From Phyllobacterium lublinensis (GTDB lineage Bacteria > Pseudomonadota > Alphaproteobacteria > Rhizobiales > Rhizobiaceae): DNA of 64,000 nucleotides. Positions 16,391-26,913 of the stretch are shown one piece after another. The translations under genes were made by a program, and so were the position numbers. The notes under the pieces were generated by a model, which saw only the letters and a list, made by a program, of their open reading frames with translations, was not told where the DNA came from and ran no database searches. Numbering within the stretch: position 1 is the first letter of the stretch; each line of letters begins with the position of its first letter. Location of the stretch: positions 1 through 64,000 of the forward strand of contig NZ_JAIUDQ010000008.1 of NCBI RefSeq assembly GCF_020164435.1, written 5' to 3'.

Positions 16391-19192
16391 TTAACTATAG
16401 GCTTGCATTGGCGGGCAGGAGCAAACCAGATTGCGATCGCCCGCGACATTGTCGATGCGTGACACTGGCGGCCAGTATTTCGGGTTCTCCTCGCTCTCCC
16501 CTGCAGGCAGGCTTGCCACGCTGCGGCTGTAGGGATGCGACCAGTCGTCGGCAAGAACATCGCCTGCCGGATGCGGCGCATTGACCAGCGGATTATCATC
16601 CTTCGGCCATTCGCCGCTGGCAACCTTTGCCGCCTCGCCCGCTATCGCAATCATCGCATCGCAGAAACGGTCGATCTCGCGCTTCGATTCGGACTCGGTC
16701 GGCTCAACCATCAGCGTTCCAGCGATCGGCCAGGACATGGTCGGGGCATGGAAGCCATAGTCGATCAGCCGCTTGGCAATATCCTCGACGCTGATGCCCG
16801 CGCTTTCCTTCAGCACACGCGTATCGAGAATGCATTCGTGCGCGACACGGCCATTGCGACCCTGGAACAGCACCGGATAGGTGTCCTTCAGGCGATCGGC
16901 GATATAGTTGGCATTGAGGATGGCCATTTCCGTCGCGCGTTTCAAACCGGCGCCACCCATCATGCGGATGTACATCCAGGTGATCGGAAGGATCGATGCG
17001 CTGCCGAAGGGTGCGGCCGAAACTGCATGAGCCGATCCAACTGCAACATGGCCAGGCAGGAAGGCGGCGAGGCGCTGCTTGACGCCGATCGGCCCCACGC
17101 CGGGTCCTCCGCCGCCATGCGGAATGCAGAAGGTCTTGTGCAGGTTCATGTGACACACGTCTGCGCCAATGTCGCCGGGGCGTGCCAAACCAACCAGCGC
17201 ATTGAGGTTGGCCCCGTCGAAATAGACCTGGCCGCCATGCGCATGGATCATCGCACAGATATCCTTCACGCCCTCCTCGAAGACCCCATGGGTCGAAGGA
17301 TAGGTGATCATCAGCGCCGCAAGATTGGCGGAGTGCAATTCGGCCTTGGCCTTCAAATCGTCGAGGTCGATATCGCCTTCATCTTCGCAGGCCACGACAA
17401 CCACACGCATGCCGGCCATATGGGCGCTGGCAGGATTGGTGCCATGCGCTGACTCCGGAATGAGGCAGACATCCCGATGGTCATCGCCGCGATCAAGATG
17501 GTAGCGGCGGATGGCCAGCAGGCCTGCATACTCACCCTGACTGCCCGCATTGGGCTGCAGGGAAACCGCATCGAAGCCGGTGATCTCGGCCAGCCAGTTT
17601 TCCAGGTCGTCGGTCAGCGACTTGTAGCCCAGTGCGTGACCGGCGGGGGCAAACGGATGCACGTTCGCAACGCTCTGCCAGCTGACAGGCAGCATCTCGG
17701 CTGCAGCGTTCAGCTTCATCGTGCAGGATCCGAGCGGGATCATGGCGCGGTCAAGCGCCAGGTCCTTGTCGGCAAGCCGGCGCAGGAAACGCATCATCTC
17801 GGTTTCGGACCGCTGCTGGTGGAAGACGGCCTGGGTCATGAAGCCCTCGGCTGGCCGGGTTCCCGGCAGTGTTGCCTCGGCAGTTTCCGGGACGCTGGCC
17901 CCGAATAGCGCGGCCAGAGCGACCAGATCTTCGTCCGTCGTGGTTTCATCAACCGCAATGCCGATGCGGTCCTGGTCGACGATGCGCACAAGGCGTCCGT
18001 CCTTTTCAGCGGCGGCGGCGATGGCGCCCGCCTTGCCGGGAACATTGACCGTTATTGTATCGAAGAAGTGCTTGCCGCCGATTTGAAGTCCGGCAGCGGC
18101 AAGACCCGCCGCCAGGCGTGCGGTCCGGGCATGAACCTGGCTCGCAATCGCCCGCAGACCCTGCGGTCCGTGCCATATGGCAAAGGATACTGCCATGTTG
18201 GCCAGAAGAGCCTGCGCCGTGCAAATATTGGATGTCGCCTTGTCGCGGCGGATATGCTGTTCGCGGGTCTGAAGCGCAAGGCGATAGCCGGCCCGACCCT
18301 TGGCGTCGACCGACTGGCCAACCAGGCGTCCCGGTATAAGCCGCGTCAGCGCGTCGCTGACGGCAAGATAGGCGGCATGCGGTCCACCATAGCCGATCGG
18401 CACGCCGAACCGCTGCATCGAACCAGCGGCAATATCCGCTCCAATCGAGGCCGGGGATGTACTGATCGTGAGCGCCAGGGGATCGGCGACGGCAATGACC
18501 AGCGCGCCAACAGCCTTTGCGGCCTTGATGATGGCGGAGTGATCGCCATAGACACCATAGGTATCCGGCCAGGGCACGATGATCGCCGCTACTTCCGCGT
18601 TGATTTCGCCACCATTCACCGTCATTCCGAGCGGCTCGGCACGCGTCCTGACCACGTCGAGGATCTGCGGATGGACATCTCCTGCAAGGACAATGCGCGC
18701 GCGCTTTTCGCGATGATGCCGCCAGGCGATGCCAACGGCTTCGGCGACCGCTGTCGCCTCGTCAAGCAGCGAGGCAGATGCCACAGGCAGGCCCGTCAGC
18801 TCTGTAACCAGCGTCTGGAAATGGAACAGCAGCTCAAGCCGCCCCTGGCTGATCTCGGACTGGTACGGCGTATAGGCCGTGTACCAGGCCGGGTTCTCGA
18901 ACAGGTTGCGTTGAATCACCGCCGGCACGTGGGTGCCGTGATAGCCCTGCCCGATGAAACTCTTGAGTGTCTTGTTCTGGTCCATCTTTGCGGCGAGCTC
19001 GGCCAGGGCCTCAGCCTCATTGACCGCCTCAGGGATATTCAGCGGCCGCTCCAGACGGATGGACTTCGGCACCGCCTGCGAAATCAGGGTTTCGAGCGAA
19101 GGAATGCCAAGCGTCGCCAGCATGGCGCGCGAGCCCTGGATACTCGGGCCAATATGACGATCGGTGAAGGGGAAGATTGTGTTGTTGTTCAT
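16391..19192 (-). CDS. gcvP: Glycine dehydrogenase (decarboxylating), P protein
   Basis: A full-length 933-residue single-chain P protein. It decarboxylates glycine with PLP and hands the aminomethyl group to the lipoyl arm of the H protein (19382-19750). N-terminal features: [18 protein letters not shown] and [18 protein letters not shown]. The C-terminal PLP half contains [29 protein letters not shown] and the PLP lysine in [16 protein letters not shown]. Start at 19192 gives [17 protein letters not shown], as expected for the family. Third gene of the gcvT-gcvH-gcvP order, separated from gcvH by a 189-base repeat-like gap, and ended by the terminator at 16311-16343. Confidence 0.97.
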   Translation of the reverse strand: MNNNTIFPFTDRHIGPSIQGSRAMLATLGIPSLETLISQAVPKSIRLERPLNIPEAVNEAEALAELAAKMDQNKTLKSFIGQGYHGTHVPAVIQRNLFENPAWYTAYTPYQSEISQGRLELLFHFQTLVTELTGLPVASASLLDEATAVAEAVGIAWRHHREKRARIVLAGDVHPQILDVVRTRAEPLGMTVNGGEINAEVAAIIVPWPDTYGVYGDHSAIIKAAKAVGALVIAVADPLALTISTSPASIGADIAAGSMQRFGVPIGYGGPHAAYLAVSDALTRLIPGRLVGQSVDAKGRAGYRLALQTREQHIRRDKATSNICTAQALLANMAVSFAIWHGPQGLRAIASQVHARTARLAAGLAAAGLQIGGKHFFDTITVNVPGKAGAIAAAAEKDGRLVRIVDQDRIGIAVDETTTDEDLVALAALFGASVPETAEATLPGTRPAEGFMTQAVFHQQRSETEMMRFLRRLADKDLALDRAMIPLGSCTMKLNAAAEMLPVSWQSVANVHPFAPAGHALGYKSLTDDLENWLAEITGFDAVSLQPNAGSQGEYAGLLAIRRYHLDRGDDHRDVCLIPESAHGTNPASAHMAGMRVVVVACEDEGDIDLDDLKAKAELHSANLAALMITYPSTHGVFEEGVKDICAMIHAHGGQVYFDGANLNALVGLARPGDIGADVCHMNLHKTFCIPHGGGGPGVGPIGVKQRLAAFLPGHVAVGSAHAVSAAPFGSASILPITWMYIRMMGGAGLKRATEMAILNANYIADRLKDTYPVLFQGRNGRVAHECILDTRVLKESAGISVEDIAKRLIDYGFHAPTMSWPIAGTLMVEPTESESKREIDRFCDAMIAIAGEAAKVASGEWPKDDNPLVNAPHPAGDVLADDWSHPYSRSVASLPAGESEENPKYWPPVSRIDNVAGDRNLVCSCPPMQAYS

Positions 19193-19220
19193 GGTGCGCC
19201 TTTTGTCTGCAGTTCAATGG

Positions 19221-19375
19221 CCCTTCCCGTCGCTTCGCTCCTCCCCTCCCACAAGGGGGGTAAGGCCGCAAACGATACGAAGTTCTGCATCCAGCGAGTA
19301 ACAATGGTATGGGATGCAGCACTTATACCCTCCCCGTGTGGGGAGGGATGGGCCGGAGGCCCGGGAGGGTATATG
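19221..19375. repeat. GC-rich palindromic intergenic element between gcvH and gcvP
   Basis: Two palindromic units lie 80 bases apart: CCCTCCCACAAGGGGGG near 19243-19260 and CCCTCCCC-GTGT-GGGGAGGG at 19328-19347, the latter followed by a GGGCC-GGA-GGCCC stem and another GGGAGGGTA. Such CCTCCCC/GGGGAGG units with ACAAG or GTGT loops resemble the short palindromic repeats scattered in rhizobial and Brucella-type genomes. It interrupts an operon, so transcription must pass through it, and it may lower gcvP relative to gcvTH expression. Confidence 0.6.
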
Positions 19376-19381
19376 GTATTC

Positions 19382-19750
19382 CTATCCAATAATCGCCTTG
19401 TATCCCGCCTCATCCAGCAGCGCGGCCAGCTGGCTCGTGTCGGAGAGTTTCATCTTCCACAACCAGCCATCGCCTGTGGCCGATGAATTGACCAGGGCCG
19501 GGTCGCTTGCTGTCGCCTCGTTGACCTCGACCACTTCGCCGTCCACCGGCGCATAGACGTCGGAGGCTGCCTTGACTGATTCAACCACAACGGCCGGGTC
19601 GCCCTTCGACAGGGACTGGCCAATCTCGGGCAATTGGACAAAGACGAGATCGCCGAGCTGATCCTGCGCATGATCGGTAATGCCGACCGTGGCAACGCCG
19701 TCCTCGACGCGTACCCATTCGTGATCTTCGGTGAAATATGTGGATGCCAT
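19382..19750 (-). CDS. gcvH: Glycine cleavage system H protein
   Basis: A 122-residue lipoyl carrier, the usual length. The lipoylation lysine lies in [19 protein letters not shown], preceded by [17 protein letters not shown] and followed by [18 protein letters not shown], all hallmark segments. It shuttles the aminomethyl and reduced lipoyl groups among P, T and L proteins in the cytosol. The start is five bases beyond the gcvT stop. A lipoamide dehydrogenase gene is not nearby, so the shared L protein must come from elsewhere. Confidence 0.96.
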   Translation of the reverse strand: MASTYFTEDHEWVRVEDGVATVGITDHAQDQLGDLVFVQLPEIGQSLSKGDPAVVVESVKAASDVYAPVDGEVVEVNEATASDPALVNSSATGDGWLWKMKLSDTSQLAALLDEAGYKAIIG

Positions 19751-19755
19751 CGGTA

Positions 19756-20874
19756 TTATCCTTTGTGGTAGCGATGTGGCGTGAAGGGAAGTGAATGAAC
19801 ATGGAGCGCAATGCGATTGCCGCGCACCTCGGCGAAAACCTGGGTGCCGACGGGAGCAAAATCCTTGCCGACATAGCCCATTGCAACGGGATAGCCTGCT
19901 GACGGACCGAAGCCGCCCGATGTCACCAAACCAACAGTATTGCCGTGGATATCCACCAGAAGGGAATCCGACCGCACCGGTTGGCGGCCATCAGGTTTCA
20001 GGCCGACGCGTTTGCGGCTTGGACCCTTGGCGAGCTTGTCCTGGAGCGCCTTGGCTCCGATGAACGCCGCCTGCTCGCGCACGGGCTTGGAAATGGCCCA
20101 TGTAAGACCTGCGTCGACAGGATCCGTTTCCGGCGTGATATCGTTGCCATGCAGGCAGAGTCCGGCTTCGAGACGCAGGCTGTCGCGCGCCGCAAGGCCG
20201 ACCCATTCCACACGTTCGTCGGCGAGGAGCGCCATTGCAAGCTTCCGCGCCTCTCCGGCGGGCAGCCCGATCTCGAAACCGTCTTCCCCCGTATAGCCGG
20301 ACCTGCTCATGAACCAGCCGGGCTTCGGTTCGAAACCATGCATGAAGGAAAGTCCGGTTCCGTCAATTCCGGCGGCGGCGAGGACGTCGATCGCCATCGG
20401 TCCCTGGATTGCCAGGAACACGCGGTCCAGCGCATCGATTGAACAATCATAGCCTTTGGCTACTGCACGCAGATGCGCCTCGTCGGTAGCGGCATTGCCG
20501 GCATTGGCAACCACCATGAAGCGGTCGTCGCCCAGCCTTGTGACGATCAGATCATCGAGGATACCAGCCTTCTCATCAAGGAAGAACGTGTATTTGGACT
20601 GTCCCGCGGCCAAGGACGCCGCATCAAGCGGGCACGCGCGAGCAAGCAGCGCGGCGGCGCCAGGACCGGAAACCTCGAACAGCTGCATGTGGGAAATATC
20701 GAAAAGTCCGGCAAGCTCGCGGGTGTGAAGATGCTCCTTCATCACGCCAAGCGGATAGGTGATCGGCATTGACCATCCCGCAAATCCGCCAAAGCGCGCA
20801 TTGGCGGCTTTGTGCAGATCCTCAAGAGGTAATGACTTGAGATGTTCTGATTTGTTGTTTTCGTCGGCGCCCAT
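19756..20874 (-). CDS. gcvT: Glycine cleavage system aminomethyltransferase, T protein
   Basis: A 372-residue T protein that transfers the one-carbon unit from the H protein to tetrahydrofolate and releases ammonia. Visible features: [23 protein letters not shown], the folate-site region [33 protein letters not shown] and the C-terminal [20 protein letters not shown] chose ATG 20874 because CTGGAG stands five bases upstream; the frame runs further to 20922 but enters the riboswitch expression region. First gene of the operon and directly controlled by the upstream glycine riboswitch. Confidence 0.96.
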   Translation of the reverse strand: MGADENNKSEHLKSLPLEDLHKAANARFGGFAGWSMPITYPLGVMKEHLHTRELAGLFDISHMQLFEVSGPGAAALLARACPLDAASLAAGQSKYTFFLDEKAGILDDLIVTRLGDDRFMVVANAGNAATDEAHLRAVAKGYDCSIDALDRVFLAIQGPMAIDVLAAAGIDGTGLSFMHGFEPKPGWFMSRSGYTGEDGFEIGLPAGEARKLAMALLADERVEWVGLAARDSLRLEAGLCLHGNDITPETDPVDAGLTWAISKPVREQAAFIGAKALQDKLAKGPSRKRVGLKPDGRQPVRSDSLLVDIHGNTVGLVTSGGFGPSAGYPVAMGYVGKDFAPVGTQVFAEVRGNRIALHVHSLPFTPHRYHKG

Positions 20875-20900
20875 TTTTACTCCAGAGACATGCAAAGACC

Positions 20901-20917
20901 TCCGCCACAATGGCGGA
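20901..20917 (-). promoter_or_regulatory. Hairpin between riboswitch and gcvT (expression platform)
   Basis: TCCGCCA and TGGCGGA pair perfectly around a three-base loop, between the second aptamer and the gcvT ribosome site; GGTCTTTGC follows on the transcript. With so weak a T-run it may be a conditional terminator or a sequestering stem. Confidence 0.55.
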
Positions 20918-20928
20918 TTCAATCTTTA

Positions 20929-21124
20929 CCCCTCTGTCGGAAGCCTGAGAGACTCGCCCGGCCGGAACGCTGCTCTTGCGGTCTGGCTGAACTTACACCT
21001 TCGGCGCGGGGTTTCCCCCGACTTTCCAGAGTTGTCTTATCCGTTTGCGGTTCCTGGTACCTGAGAGATTTCGGGCGATTTCCCCTTCGGTGGTCCTGCG
21101 CATCACTGCACGGGACACTCTCCC
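20929..21124 (-). promoter_or_regulatory. Tandem glycine riboswitch upstream of gcvT
   Basis: The leader RNA contains both aptamers of the glycine riboswitch. Aptamer 1 (about 21124-21032) runs from GGGAGAG through ACCACCGAAGGGGAAA and AATCTCTCAGGTACC. Aptamer 2 (about 21031-20929) runs from CTCTGGAAAG through GCGCCGAAGGTGTAAG and GAGTCTCTCAGGC to CCGACAGAGGGG. The paired CCGAAGG and CTCTCAGG boxes are diagnostic. Glycine binding switches on glycine cleavage genes in known cases; here gcvT-gcvH-gcvP follows directly. Confidence 0.95.
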
Positions 21125-21487
21125 GCAAACTGACAGGGCCTTGCGATTGTGCAAATCATCAGACCCTCGACAGGCTGGACCATAGCGCACCCGCATCAGG
21201 CTGTCATGGCAAAAACCACCAATTTGCCGTTTTGTGGACAGAAATTGTCGAAGGAGGGACACTGTGCTTTGGTCGTACGACTGCAGAAATCCTGACCGGC
21301 TGCTGCGCCGCGGCCGCCATTTTCATATTGTGAGCCAAGCGGAACGCATAATAACCCCAGTCCGGCGACGCTACCGGACATTGCCCGAGTTCAAGCATGT
21401 CTCGATTTGTCCGATCCCGGGCTAGCTTGCGTATACTGTATCGGTGCCCATCGCACCCACGGGATTACGGCAGCACAACAGGTTTTG
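21125..21487. other. Intergenic region upstream of the riboswitch
   Basis: These 360 bases lie between the riboswitch leader and a 41-codon gene on the same strand. The promoter of the gcv transcript should be in the first part, but I could not pick one convincingly. No other gene, hairpin with T-run or RNA gene was evident. Confidence 0.4.
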
Positions 21488-21613
21488 CTATTGCGCGACG
21501 TTGTGCAGTAAAACCCAGCCAATTCCAACAGCTATTGCAAGGATGGCCACGAACAGACTGCCATACAGTTGGTATGGCCGATCGTTTGGCAGCTGGTGAT
21601 TAAAATCACGCAT
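21488..21613 (-). CDS. Single-pass membrane microprotein (41 residues)
   Basis: A short gene: 41 residues starting MRDFNHQLPNDRPYQ, then one hydrophobic helix (LYGSLFVAILAIAVGIGWVLL), ending HNVAQ. GAGAGGA lies five bases before the ATG, and the frame ends in TAG. The polar 14-residue N-tail and single helix suggest an inner-membrane peptide. No family is recognised and the 290 bases on its upstream side contain no further gene. Confidence 0.55.
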   Translation of the reverse strand: MRDFNHQLPNDRPYQLYGSLFVAILAIAVGIGWVLLHNVAQ

Positions 21614-21903
21614 GAAAGTCCTCTCAAAGGGTTCGAGGCTCCCATCTCAAACACGCCATGGACAAGCTTGGCAGATGAGAGCTCTGCTCGAATTTTTCCG
21701 AAGTTTACCCCTTGCACGCAGGACAAACCATTGAGCAATCCGAGGTATTTGGGAGATCTCAACTAAATAATTTGGGGATTGGCCGTCGTTCGCTTGCTCT
21801 TGCATTTCGTCAATGACGGCCAAATGATTTCAACCGCACTCACGGGTTTGCAACCCGAGCCTGTGTATGGCCGGAGACGACACGAGCGTATTGGTTTGGG
21901 TTG
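21614..21903. other. Intergenic region, promoter side of the membrane microprotein
   Basis: About 290 bases between the histidine kinase stop and the microprotein start, both on the minus strand. AT-richer than its neighbours; open frames here lack ribosome sites. Confidence 0.4.
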
Positions 21904-24900
21904 TCAATTGCCATTTCGGGCGGCGCTCAGCGCCGCGACGATATCGCCACTGCCATACGGCTTGCGCAGGAGAACGGACCTGATCCCTTCTCGCATTTTC
22001 GGCAAAGCGTCGCGTCCCGTGGCAAAGATGATACCGATGTCCGGCTGCAAATCTTGAGCCTCGCTTGCGAGGTCCGAGCCAGATGCGCCCGGTAATGTAA
22101 TATCAGTAAACAGGATGTCGAATGGCTGCGCCCTCAATGCATTCATTGCTTCCACCGAGTTCGAAGCTTCGACAACGGTGTGGCCCATTTCGGTCAACAT
22201 ATCAGCTGCATTCATGCGAATGAGCACGTCGTCTTCCACGAGCAGGATCGTCAAGGCAGGTGACAACGGCGCCTCGTTGAATTCCGGAGCCGACGCAAGC
22301 GCCTGCTCGGACTGTTGATCTCGCTGAATTTGGCTGTCGAGTACATTGCGGATTTTCCTGGCGAGCGCCTCGCGTCCGTATGGCTTCGACAGCAGTTCCA
22401 CGCCTGCATCGAGCCGCCCTCCATGCACGATGGCGTTTTCGGTATATCCCGATGTAAATAGCACTGCGATGTTTGGAAGCCTTTGCCGTGCCTGACGGGC
22501 GAGTTCCGGGCTGCGAAGCGGGCCAGGCATGACGACATCCGTGAACAACAGGTCAATGGGCACGCCACTTTCGATAATGGACAGTGCGCTTGTCGCGTCT
22601 TTGGCCTTGAGTACCCTGTAACCAAGATCGCCCAACATCTCTACCACGGTGGCACGAACTTCCTCGTCGTCCTCAGCCACCAGTACGGTTTCGGTGCCAC
22701 CGGTAACGGGGCCAAAATCCGCATCTGTCAGTATGTCTTCGTTATGATGGACCCGTGGCAAGTAGATCTTGACCGTGGTGCCCTGTCCCGGTTCGCTGTA
22801 AATTTTGACATGACCACCCGATTGCCTGACGAAGCCATAGACCATTGAAAGGCCGAGCCCGGTACCTTTCCCGACTGGCTTAGTGGAAAAGAATGGCTCG
22901 AATACCTGGGCAAGAACCTCTGAGGACATGCCGACACCAGTGTCCGTTACCGCCAGCATCACGTACTGGCCCGCTTCGACGTCCACATGTTTCCGGGCGT
23001 AAGCATCATCGAGAAAGGCGTTGCCAACCTCGATCGTCAACTTGCCACTGTCGTCCATTGCGTCGCGCGCATTGATCGCGAGATTGAGCACGGCATTCTC
23101 AATTTGCGTCGGATCAACCAGTGTGTTCCACAGTCCGCCAGCGCCAATGAACTCCATCTCGACTGACTCGCCGATCGTCCTGCGCAACATGTCCCCCATA
23201 TTGGCAACAAAACGGCCGATATTGACAACTTTGGGCTCAAGCGCCTGCCGGCGGCCGAAGGCGAGCAACTGGCTTGCCAGCTTCGACCCCCGACTGACGC
23301 CAGCGAGTGCGTTTTCCACACGACGCTCCGCGCGCGGGTTCCCCGCAACGTCCTTTGCCATCAGTTGCAGATTGCCGGACACAATTTGCAGGAGGTTGTT
23401 GAAGTCATGTGCGACGCCACCTGTGAGTTGGCCCAGTGCTTCCATCTTTTGGGCCTGGCGCAACTGTTCTTCAGCCTTGGATCGCTCATTGATCTCATCG
23501 GCGACCCGTTGTTCCAACGTCATGTTTAACAGGTGTAACGCTTGCTCGGCCTGGCGTCGCTCCGCCAATTCGCGTTCAGCTGCCTGGAAAAGCCGCGCAT
23601 TATCGATGGCGACGGCGGCTTGGCCGGCAATGCCAACCAGCAGCGTTTCGTGGTCAGGCTTGAACATGCCCACCTCCGCATGCCCGAAAAACAGTCCGCC
23701 AATGACCTCCCCGGACCGAGATGACACCGGCACGGCCAGATAGCTGCGAACAGGGAGATGGCCCTTCGGCATGCCGTAATGGGGTTTGCTTTTTCCGTAG
23801 CGAGGATCCTGGAGAATATCATCCGAGCGCACGACGCCCTCACCTGCAAAGGTGGGTGCAAAGACCGCCGTGTTGCGCGGCATGGGGAATTTGGAGAATT
23901 CTTCGCGCGGCACGCCAGAGAGGGAGTACAGCATGTAGCTCTCTCCCTTCTCGTCCAGAACATTATAAAAGAACGCGCCGAACTGTGCTCCCACCATCTC
24001 GAGACAGGCGTCTGTGACCATTTGGACGACCTTTTCGAGGTCAAGCTCACCCGCGATATCAGCGCCTATATGATTGAGGATCTGCAAAAGACGCGTTTCC
24101 TTGCGCAGCGCGATATCGGCTTGTTTTTGCTCGGTGACATCGTGGCCCTGAACGAATATGCCAGAGGTCTTGCCAGCTTCGTCAAAGATCGGCTGATAGA
24201 CAAAATCAACGTAGCGGGTTTCGCGTTTCCCGCCTGGACGAACTTGCAGTTCCACCGACATGCCTTGGCCGACAAAGGGCCGTCCAGTTTCATAGACCTC
24301 GTCAAGAAGTTTCACGAAGCCTTGATCGGCTATTTCTGGCAGTGAAACGTTCAAGGGTCTGCCAAGAATGTCGCGATGCCCGATCAACTGGAGATAGGCG
24401 GCATTGGCCATTGCGCAGATGTGCTCAGGTCCCGACATCATCGCCATGAACCCGGGAGCCTGCTCAAACATGTGCCGCAGCCGCTCGCTCTCGCCCTTCA
24501 GGCGTCTTTCCGCTCGCACCTTCGCAGTGGTTTCGACAACGATCGCCATGACGCCGGCTGGCCGACCATCCTCGCCGAGAAGCGGTGAATAATCGAGGTT
24601 CATGAAGGCGGATTCGGGACGGCCGCTTCTATCCAGGGTAAGTTCCTGATCCGTATAAGCCAGTGTCTTGCCGCTTAAGCCGGTTTTCATGACGACATCG
24701 TTGAAGTCCGCTACCTCCGGCCAGCCTTTGCGGACTTCAGATCCAAGAAGCTTGGGGTGGCGGTTACCGGCAAATTTCGAATAGGCATCGTTGTAGATCA
24801 TGATGCCCACCTCGCCCCATAGTGTCACGATCGGGACCGGTGAATAAAGTATGAGGGCTATCGTCGTCTTGAGGGTCGGCGGCCAGCCACCGATCGGGCC

Positions 24901-25008
24901 AAGAGGCGTTGCCGCCCAGTCGAAGTCGCCAATCAGCCGCGCAAGTTCGCCGCCGTGACGCAAAAACCATCTATCATCGGTTGAATGTGGCTGTTCTGCA
25001 AAGCTCAT
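21904..25008 (-). CDS. Hybrid sensor histidine kinase with PAS, GAF and two receiver domains
   Basis: A 1034-residue cytoplasmic kinase with no clear membrane helices. Order: PAS-like domain (about 25-160), second PAS (about 175-295), GAF (about 310-470), coiled coil, HisKA with the phosphorylated His in [12 protein letters not shown] (about 526), HATPase_c with [18 protein letters not shown] and [14 protein letters not shown], then two receiver domains with Asp in [10 protein letters not shown] (about 822) and [10 protein letters not shown] (about 968). It resembles the soluble light- or redox-responsive HWE-unlike family of large alphaproteobacterial hybrids. The PAS domains lack an obvious flavin GRNCRFLQ motif, so the signal is unknown. 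No cognate regulator lies beside it; output may go through a phosphorelay. Confidence 0.9.
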   Translation of the reverse strand: MSFAEQPHSTDDRWFLRHGGELARLIGDFDWAATPLGPIGGWPPTLKTTIALILYSPVPIVTLWGEVGIMIYNDAYSKFAGNRHPKLLGSEVRKGWPEVADFNDVVMKTGLSGKTLAYTDQELTLDRSGRPESAFMNLDYSPLLGEDGRPAGVMAIVVETTAKVRAERRLKGESERLRHMFEQAPGFMAMMSGPEHICAMANAAYLQLIGHRDILGRPLNVSLPEIADQGFVKLLDEVYETGRPFVGQGMSVELQVRPGGKRETRYVDFVYQPIFDEAGKTSGIFVQGHDVTEQKQADIALRKETRLLQILNHIGADIAGELDLEKVVQMVTDACLEMVGAQFGAFFYNVLDEKGESYMLYSLSGVPREEFSKFPMPRNTAVFAPTFAGEGVVRSDDILQDPRYGKSKPHYGMPKGHLPVRSYLAVPVSSRSGEVIGGLFFGHAEVGMFKPDHETLLVGIAGQAAVAIDNARLFQAAERELAERRQAEQALHLLNMTLEQRVADEINERSKAEEQLRQAQKMEALGQLTGGVAHDFNNLLQIVSGNLQLMAKDVAGNPRAERRVENALAGVSRGSKLASQLLAFGRRQALEPKVVNIGRFVANMGDMLRRTIGESVEMEFIGAGGLWNTLVDPTQIENAVLNLAINARDAMDDSGKLTIEVGNAFLDDAYARKHVDVEAGQYVMLAVTDTGVGMSSEVLAQVFEPFFSTKPVGKGTGLGLSMVYGFVRQSGGHVKIYSEPGQGTTVKIYLPRVHHNEDILTDADFGPVTGGTETVLVAEDDEEVRATVVEMLGDLGYRVLKAKDATSALSIIESGVPIDLLFTDVVMPGPLRSPELARQARQRLPNIAVLFTSGYTENAIVHGGRLDAGVELLSKPYGREALARKIRNVLDSQIQRDQQSEQALASAPEFNEAPLSPALTILLVEDDVLIRMNAADMLTEMGHTVVEASNSVEAMNALRAQPFDILFTDITLPGASGSDLASEAQDLQPDIGIIFATGRDALPKMREGIRSVLLRKPYGSGDIVAALSAARNGN

Positions 25009-25217
25009 ATAGGCCCTATGGAATGGTTTCCGACTTCAGTTACTCAGTATTTCCGATGAGCTGGAAACGATGCCAGCACGAATGCGGTTGCCAAAATGAG
25101 CGTTGATGATTGCTGTCCCCCGCGCTACTCGCCCTAAACGCGAAATTTGCCTGCTTGTTCCATGATCCATGGCGTTTGGATTGGGCCAACAGGACTAGGC
25201 AATTACGAGGGAGCTGG
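25009..25217. other. Intergenic region downstream of the sulfatase-fold gene
   Basis: Roughly 210 bases between two minus-strand genes; it must carry the kinase promoter. I found no hairpin with T-run and no convincing short gene. Confidence 0.4.
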
Positions 25218-26849
25218 TCAATGTGGATCACTGAACCTGCGAACCAGTTCCTCCCGAAATTTATCCATGCGTTCCGGCTGCTGGGTTTGGCCAGGTATCA
25301 TGCCAGGGGTCCATCGTGTTACATCGAGGCGGCCTAGCAAGTCCGGATTGTCGGTGACTATATGAACAGGAACGGCCCGCGATGCACCTGGCCCGGTAAT
25401 GATGTTGGCCGGTTGATGATCACCCAGCAATATGAAGACCGCATTCCGTCCGTACCTGGCCATGTATGAGCCGAGAACTTCAAGCACATAATCTATTGAG
25501 GCCAGATATTGTGCGCGGATCCGATCCTGGTCGCGCCAGACGACGTCCGGCGGATCGCCGGACGTTGCCTGCTCGTTGAAAACAATACCGTCATCGATTG
25601 TTGACCAATCCAAAAGTCTTGGTATCGGGGTCCAGGGGGCATGGCTGGAAATCAGTGCGATCTCCGCCATGATCGGTCTATGCAGCTGATTACGCTCAGA
25701 TAGTTGAAACGCCGACAATGTGTATTGATCCGGCATGGTGACCCAGTTGAAGGGTTTGCCGCGATAGCCGAGATTGTTCGCCGCGTGGATCGCATCGTAG
25801 CCAAAGTAACTGGCCTCTGGCCAATCCATCGTGATGGCTGGCATAACAGCGACACTGCGCCAGCCTGCCTCGCGGAACAGTCGATTCAAACTGGGGCGGT
25901 CGCTGGCAATCAACTGGTCGTAGCGCTGCTGGCTGTCTACCCAAACGCCGGACAAAAGGGTTCCGTGCGCAAGCCAGCTCAACCCGCCTGACGTTGGCGA
26001 CACAAGCCAACTGCTGCGCGAAGAAAGACCGGCTTCGTGGAGTTGTCGCTCTACCTTTTCCAGCCGGCTACCGATCACGCCGGCGTATCGGGGATCATGG
26101 AGCGCGCTTTCGCCATAGGACTCGATGAAAACAAGGATCACGTCCTTGCCGTTCAGGGCGTTGAGGCGGCGACCAGGGGGAATTGCGTCAATGGGGTCAT
26201 TGGCCAACAAGTTCTCGAACAATTGCCTGTCCGCAAGCGAACGTCTTAGCAACGTCACGCGATCTGTGACGAATGATGTGGCGCTTGCTTCAAGGAAGCC
26301 TGAACCATGGTTTGTATGGACGACGGCGATGGCGCCAAGACTTGCGATTCCAAGTCCCGTTCCCAGGATCAGCGGCCAGCGGCCAGTATCAGCTTTGCGA
26401 AATGCACCGAATGACCAGAATAGCAGGGATATGACAAACACGATGCAAAGCAGGGCCGCGATCACCAATGCGTAGGCGTTGGTCGGCCCTACCGATCCAT
26501 TCAAGACGATCCATCCATCCACCAGAAGCTTGCCATCCACGATTGGATTGAAAGGCCGGGAAAAGGCGCTGTAAGTGCCAATGTCGGCCAGCTTCAACAG
26601 AAGCAAGATTGTCAGGGCGATGGTCAGCAACCATCGCGCAATTCTGAAATATGAGCCGTTCAGAATGACAAGAAGGAGAGTGATCGGAAAAATCTCTACC
26701 GGAATCCTGAGCAAGCTTGCACCAGCCATATCACTCGGATCGGCGGGCAAATTCAGGATCAATAGCGCCGCAAGAATTGCACATGGTAATCGCAACACGC
26801 TTGCGACCGTACCGATATACTCAAAAGCTGATCTTTTACGAGGTTTCAT
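25218..26849 (-). CDS. Membrane sulfatase-superfamily protein (phosphoglycerol/phosphoethanolamine transferase-like)
   Basis: A 543-residue protein with about five membrane helices in residues 15-190 and a C-terminal alkaline phosphatase/sulfatase-fold domain. The fold's first metal motif reads VILVFIESYGESAL, the nucleophile region is SPTSGGLSWLAHGTLLSG and the later metal motif is VFILLGDHQP, as in LTA synthase, OpgB and EptA relatives. In those families the enzyme moves a phospho-alcohol head group from a phospholipid to an acceptor at the outer face of the membrane. The nucleophile would be a Thr or Ser in that SPTSGG segment. It follows the CDP-alcohol phosphatidyltransferase gene on the same strand by 64 bases, so making a lipid and then using its head group is a fair reading (inference). 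Confidence 0.8.
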   Translation of the reverse strand: MKPRKRSAFEYIGTVASVLRLPCAILAALLILNLPADPSDMAGASLLRIPVEIFPITLLLVILNGSYFRIARWLLTIALTILLLLKLADIGTYSAFSRPFNPIVDGKLLVDGWIVLNGSVGPTNAYALVIAALLCIVFVISLLFWSFGAFRKADTGRWPLILGTGLGIASLGAIAVVHTNHGSGFLEASATSFVTDRVTLLRRSLADRQLFENLLANDPIDAIPPGRRLNALNGKDVILVFIESYGESALHDPRYAGVIGSRLEKVERQLHEAGLSSRSSWLVSPTSGGLSWLAHGTLLSGVWVDSQQRYDQLIASDRPSLNRLFREAGWRSVAVMPAITMDWPEASYFGYDAIHAANNLGYRGKPFNWVTMPDQYTLSAFQLSERNQLHRPIMAEIALISSHAPWTPIPRLLDWSTIDDGIVFNEQATSGDPPDVVWRDQDRIRAQYLASIDYVLEVLGSYMARYGRNAVFILLGDHQPANIITGPGASRAVPVHIVTDNPDLLGRLDVTRWTPGMIPGQTQQPERMDKFREELVRRFSDPH

Positions 26850-26913
26850 CTATGAACATCAGTCTTTGCTCCCGGGAACGAAGGCAATGCTCGTGTTCCA
26901 CGATAAGGGCCAA

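Noticed and set aside
16535..19486. Long plus-strand open frames opposite gcvP
   Set aside because: They are antisense shadows of a fully conserved gene; low-complexity Arg/His-rich translations without family features.
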